NCBI GenBank assembly: GCA_012845835.1
Contig: JABAKD010000027.1
Coordinates: 15,948,573 to 16,012,572 of the forward strand
Direction of reading: 5' to 3'
DNA length: 64,000 nt
Source: Undaria pinnatifida
Taxonomy: Eukaryota > Sar > Phaeophyceae > Laminariales > Alariaceae
A program made the position numbers and the translations under genes. The notes under the pieces were generated by a model that was not told the DNA's origin, did not search any database, and was given only the letters and a program-made list of their open reading frames with translations. How positions within the stretch are numbered: the stretch's first letter is position 1; each line of letters begins with the position of its first letter. Shown here one piece after another: positions 35,321 through 41,300 of this stretch.

Positions 35321-38300
35321 ACTGGTAGTAACTAGTAGTAATAGTGCTTAGGCTCCACCTTCGAGGCACTCCATATTTTAATATTTTAAATAGCAAAAAA
35401 CATGCTTTTGATAGAAACTGAAAGTGCAACCCCGTCACCTACAGTAACTACACAACCAACGCAACCAATACATGCATGCAACAATATAAATGGTATCGTA
35501 AAACACAAGACGGTATCCCTTCCATGCTACTATGCTAATTATAGTATTGGGTAGTGTAGTCTTTAATTGATTATTAATAGTGTAGTATTGGTATCATACC
35601 GCCAGTCATAAATACTTTGTTCACAAAGCGTTACAGCAGTGTCATATCATACCTATATCAAACCAGTAGCACGTGTCCCACCGGGTACCCTGTGGGTGCT
35701 ATAAAGAGTGGCAATCGCAGATCTCCTGGAGCACGGGCCCGTTTCAGCTTGACGATATCTCCCTTCAACACCTTTGACAACACTGTAAACACCCCCTGAA
35801 TAACCCAGACGACCATCCGAGGTTTTGTGATACGAACGCGGGGCGGTGTGGCAAATGCAAAATAAAAATATATGACACCGGTGTCATTTATAAGAAATCA
35901 CGAGTTTACGACACCAGTGTCGTGCATACATACAGCAGTAGTGAGCGACAGAACGAGGGTACCGGCACATCAGACATTCTAGGCTAAAAAAAGAGAAGGT
36001 ATTTTTTCCAAAAACTGAAACCGTGATGTTATCAAACCCCTTGCCGGAAGAATCAATGAGCTGCTTCCTCTTGTGACAAAAGGAGAGTTTCGCCACAGAA
36101 ATACGCACAATCGACTGCATCCTCACAGCGATGCGATTCGGAGAACAACCAGATCTCCGCGGGCACCGCACCTTCGCAACCCCTCAAGGGATCTTCCACG
36201 ACCGCATGACACCGCACGACTCAAGCGTGATCGTCACCGAACTTCTCGGGCTTGTTTATGGTCTGTGTGTCGAGAAAACGTGCCTCGTCGTACTTTTTTT
36301 GCGATTGTGGAATCACCGGGCCTCCTCAGGCCAAGTTGATCGATGGAAGGCGAGGGGATTCCCTCGTTTGTGTGCGGGTCACCCAGTGAGCGGACGTCGG
36401 ATATCTTTTTCCTGTAGCTGATGGACCACAGAGCAATTCGCATTTTGCGGGAGTCGCACGAAATGCGGTGTGGGTGGAGAATTTGATGCTCGCCGTATGG
36501 GTTCACTTTTGGTTACTAAAAGGAGCGGCGCAATAGCACACGGATGCGAGGAGGAGAAGGATACGGGCGATCTCCTGGCCGAACGACATTTAGGGCACAC
36601 CTTTAGAGCCCTGAAACCCCTCCCTATACTAATTCCAAGCGATATTTTTCCAAAAACGGGTTTCCAGCTGTGAAGGCGTTAAAGCACATTTTAACCCTTC
36701 TGGGACTCCAAGGGTTTTTGCGTTTTTATAAAAAATGATCAATTCTCGTATTTTTCCCCGGACAGACCAGTCTGATCAGTCCGGGGATGAAAAAAGACAT
36801 GCCCGAACTTGAACGCAGCTTCAGTCATAATCCTACAGATGGTAACTTCGGGGCACTGCCTGTTCAGGCAACCCCATAAACCAATTATCCGAACCAACGA
36901 TTCCTCTCGTACTAAGTTGGATTACTGTCGGCGTTGTTTAGCACAGCCACGCACGCACACACGCATACCTGGCAACACCCCTGGACTCGGCCTACAGGGG
37001 TACGCCGGTAGGCGCATGAAGCCTGCACGCCGCCTGGGGTCCTCAGCTGTGAGATCTTACGCCTTCCCAAGCCCGCGGCTGCCTGGGGCGTTTTCAGGGA
37101 AGTACAGAAGTACGCTATTCCCGCAGGGCACTTCAACGCTGATTTAGTTATCATTTTTTGTGATCATTTTTACATACTGAATTTTGACTGCTCTCAGGGC
37201 GTGGGACCACCCGACCAGGGTGAAAATTGCATCGAGCGAACAATAGCGGTGATGTTCTGAGGGCCGAGGGACCTTTCTAGTGTAAGGACAGACGTCCCCA
37301 GCGTGTGACCGGGAGGCGACACGCCCGCGGTGCGAGTTTAGCTGAGGGCTGCACTTCTACACAAGAAGTCTCTTTTTGGGCGAAAAAACGCGCCGCGTCT
37401 GCTGTGCGGACCCAACTTTTTTATGACAGTCTCGGCTCGTGCGCGGGCTGCTCGACTAGCGGGCTGCGAAGAGCCTAGTCCCAGAGGGGTTAAACACTTC
37501 AAACAATCACCCCGGAGCAACGCTATTAATACTAGTATTCGAGGGTAGCCACTAGTCCACCGAGGCGACCGGTGGTATGTACTATAAAAAATAAAAATAC
37601 ACTCCAGCTGTGAGATCGAAGACTTCTTCGAAACTCATCTTTGCAAGCTGTGTGTCATACTCCGATCGCGCGTACTACTGGGTGAGTCCTCATTAAGGGT
37701 ACAGGTCGGCAACTCCACTTATAACATCAGTGTGACTTGTGCCAGGGTAAACAGGGTGATGATAATCAATATGTTCGCAGAAACTGTAAAACCCGGTTGT
37801 ATGATATACTGGTATGTAATAAGAATGGCACATTACCATGATAATTGTACGCGCTCGTACAGTACTTAACTCCCTTTTGTTGTAGGGATTCGACGAGACA
37901 CATACATCATCATGATGATGATCATCATGCCTTCTTGCACCACACTTTTCAGAACTCTTGCCGTGTTTTCTTTTTTGCTTTCTGGCTTGTTTTGTGGTGT
38001 TCTCGTATGTATTTTTTCACACACTACATCTACATTCCAGCTTTTGGACAAGCCGTGGTCCCGGTGTCGTCCCTTCTCCTCTTTGGTTCTTGCCTTTAAT
38101 TTTATCGCGCATAGGGTTCAGCAATCCCACTGCTCGTCGATTTTTCATCGAGTGTCGCTAAATCACGCTCTCGCCCTTTCCGCATGTCAATTTGTGCACA
38201 AGAGAAAGTCTCTACGAATATATACGAGTATGCACTCGGGGGGACTCGAGCTCACGACACTGACCTATACCAGGCTCGAGGACAGCCTGATACACCACCA

Positions 38301-41300
38301 GGGCGACCGGCGAAGACACACCTACCCCGTGTACGCCAGCATTTCACTTGATTTACCTGATAAAATGCGATCGTTTTTTTTACTCTGTCTCAGTCTGTGA
38401 CCACATCATTTATAATTCGTATCTCTCTATTATAGGATGAAGAATCAGCATGGACGCTGGGTGTACGGAATCACTATGTCGTTCCGTACATATCATAGAA
38501 AGAACGGTTCGATATGAATACAACACACAACACATGACATGATGGACCAGCACGGAAACGTTTTATGATTCGTACTTTCACTCTGAAAGCAGGAGGTTTT
38601 CGTGTGTTGCTGCGCTATGCTGGGTAGGTGTGCTTGGAAGGCGCAGTGTGGCGTTGAGGCTGTGGCGAGAACTTTGGTAGTGTGGGCTTGGGGGGAGTGG
38701 GCGGGGTGTGATTTTCCCAAAAAAATATTAGAAATAAAACGCCATCAGCGAAAATCCGGGGAACCGGGTTCAATGTCCCCGGTGACAGGGAAAAGCGCTT
38801 GGAGGGCCATAAAAGGAAGGTTCGAAAGAAACAAGTTGGAGCCATCGATTCAGCTGCTGTTTTCGCTTTGTTTCCACAGCTCGCTGCGGTCGTATCGATC
38901 CTCTAAGAGGCCTCACGCTGCGCCTGGAATATTCAAAGGCTTGTCTAATCCTAAGTGCCAAAACGCGATATAGGGAGTAAAACGTGCCTCCCTCTGAAAA
39001 ACGGATCAAGACACATTTTAAGACATGTCATAGAAGGTTGGGCCTACCTCGGTGAAAAGCGCTCGATATGTCGGCTTTCGCACGAATGAACGCGATGTGT
39101 CGCCTGACACAGGCCCCCGTTTGATTGACTCAGGGTCATTTCGGTCAAAACTGCTAGCCCTTCGCCAGTAGGTAACTCTGCACGCATCCTGTACACGTAT
39201 TATGTTCCAGAGGGTTGGCTGGTCTGCTGGGCTTTCAGGAAAACCTACCCACGTCGGTGGACTCGAAACTCCCGCAAGCAAAGTGTTTGGTACCGCGGAC
39301 GTGTTTTAGAATTTTTGGTGGCGTTATTTGCTACTGTGCGCACACCCGAATATGACAATTTCAGGAATTATGCTACGATTTTGAAATCAAAAATTCATTA
39401 TTTTCGCAATTTCCGCAAATCGTAACACAAAAAGAGGTAGTAAAACAGATAAATAATCTTATGGGGGATGTAACTTCTCCTGTAAGAAATTGGGAGCTGC
39501 GAAAGATCGGCTCGATGTTCGCACGCAAAAATACGCAAAACATGTTTTTATCCAGAACTTTGTGTGGGGGAGGCACACACACCCTGACGGCCAACACAAC
39601 AGCTTAACCCCTTCAGGGCCCGAAAAGCCTTCCCTATACTATTTCCGAGTAGTTTCGTCAAAAAAATGGGTTTCCAGTCGTAAAGGCGTCAAGCCTAGCT
39701 AACTAACCTTACGTTACAAAAAACAACACAGTTACAGAAAAAACAGGCACGAATACGGCGTGGTACACGACAAGCAACCCGGACTGCTAAGGCACGCTCC
39801 CACAGGCGCGCAGCATGGTCATACTCATACTGCTGCAAGCGCCTCCTATTAACAATAGTTCCTTCATAAGACCGCACTCGTCGTTTTTCTGTCGTTGCTA
39901 TACAGTAGTGGTCCCTCCATTATAGTGCCGGTATGTGCACTATAGAGGGAGTAACGGCATTTTAGCGGCAACCGGGACTACTCTGCATGCTGCCACCATT
40001 AATAATGGTTGTTCCCCTCTGTGTCAAGCGATTTCACAGGCACTATAGCGGGCGACCGGCACTACTCAGCCGGCAATATAGAGGGACCTACATGGTTCAC
40101 AAAAGGGTTCAGCGGTGTCGCCTACTGCTGTTGTAGTCTATACTGCTACCAACCTAATGTAAGCATGTAAGCTGTAAGCATGTAAGCATGTAAATATAGA
40201 AAAACTTGCCTCGTCCACGGCGGAGGGTCGCCTCGCCAAGGCAGCATGCGGCGATTCTTGTCATACCAAGACAAAAGCTCACTTCGAACGATTGACACCT
40301 GCCTCAAACCACGAACAGACAAGCGCGTAGAGGGAGGTGGAGAGAGGGAGAGAGTGGGGAGAGAGGAGAGGGGAGGTGCGAGGGAGGGGGGGGGGGAGAA
40401 GGGAGAGATGCAACAACACAAAAACATGTGTACAGATACGAGAAAGATAGAAGCTACTATCAGAGCTGATCGAGAGAGGGGAGAACAAAAAAGATTAACA
40501 AGTGAACGCATATTATACACACATGCACACTTGCGACTTGAGAGAGAAATGGGTACGTGGCCCAATGACCTGGTAGGTAGACTCGTACACACATGACAGA
40601 GGCGAACAAGTGACCACATAACACGTGGTGTATACTTGAGAGAGATGTATGGACAACTGAACGCGTACACACCAGAACACATGAGAGAGTTGAACACTCG
40701 ACCTTGTACACTCGCGCATACACCCATGAAGAAGTGAACACATGCACTCGAGTACATACGAGAGAACGAGAGAGATTAACATGTGGACGTCGACACATGA
40801 GAGAAAGCGAGAGATATATACACAAACGCTCGTGCACACAACGAGAAAGAGACGAACACGCGAACGCATGTCTCATACCTGGTACTCTCGTAAAAAAAAG
40901 AGAAAAATCAATTGGTCACCGCGCAAGTAACCCGACAAGTAATAAAACCGGCCTTTATTAATAGTAGCCAAAACGAGTATGTTTATAGTTTATAGGTTAG
41001 TTTGCAAGGTTCTCCTTCGGAATGTGGTTGTGTTGAAATACCGGGGGTGTCGCAAGTTGGGAAGGGGGAACCCAGACATTAGCTATGCCCACGTACTGGT
41101 GTAGCATAAAAAAGGTCTTGAAAAAAAATAGAAAATACATTAGCCACAGCGCAAGTAACCAGGCAGCTGACACCGAACAGCCCAAACGAGTTTATAGGTC
41201 AGCCTATAGCATACACGAGTTCACACAAAAGCGAGAAACGAACACATGGCCACATACACTCGCGCACAAACCAATGAGAGAACAAACAAGTGACCACATA

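Larger units (their letters stand above)
19520..40209 (-). other. MUTYH intron 2 (about 20.7 kb)
   Basis: Runs from a GC donor to the exon 3 acceptor. It holds a decayed exon 3 copy, SINEs, two MITEs, a solo LTR, a gag fragment with an inverted duplication, an LSU rRNA fragment and several long microsatellites, each listed separately. No other host coding exon was recognised in it on either strand. Confidence 0.85.

Noticed and set aside
36912-37147. Extension of the LSU rRNA match to 37,500
   Set aside because: Similarity stops at about 36,931; the GC-rich sequence beyond does not follow LSU order.
39018-39281. Minus-strand frame starting MLAGVSSPPTW
   Set aside because: Briefly looked rRNA- or domain-like, but no known conserved segment could be matched.
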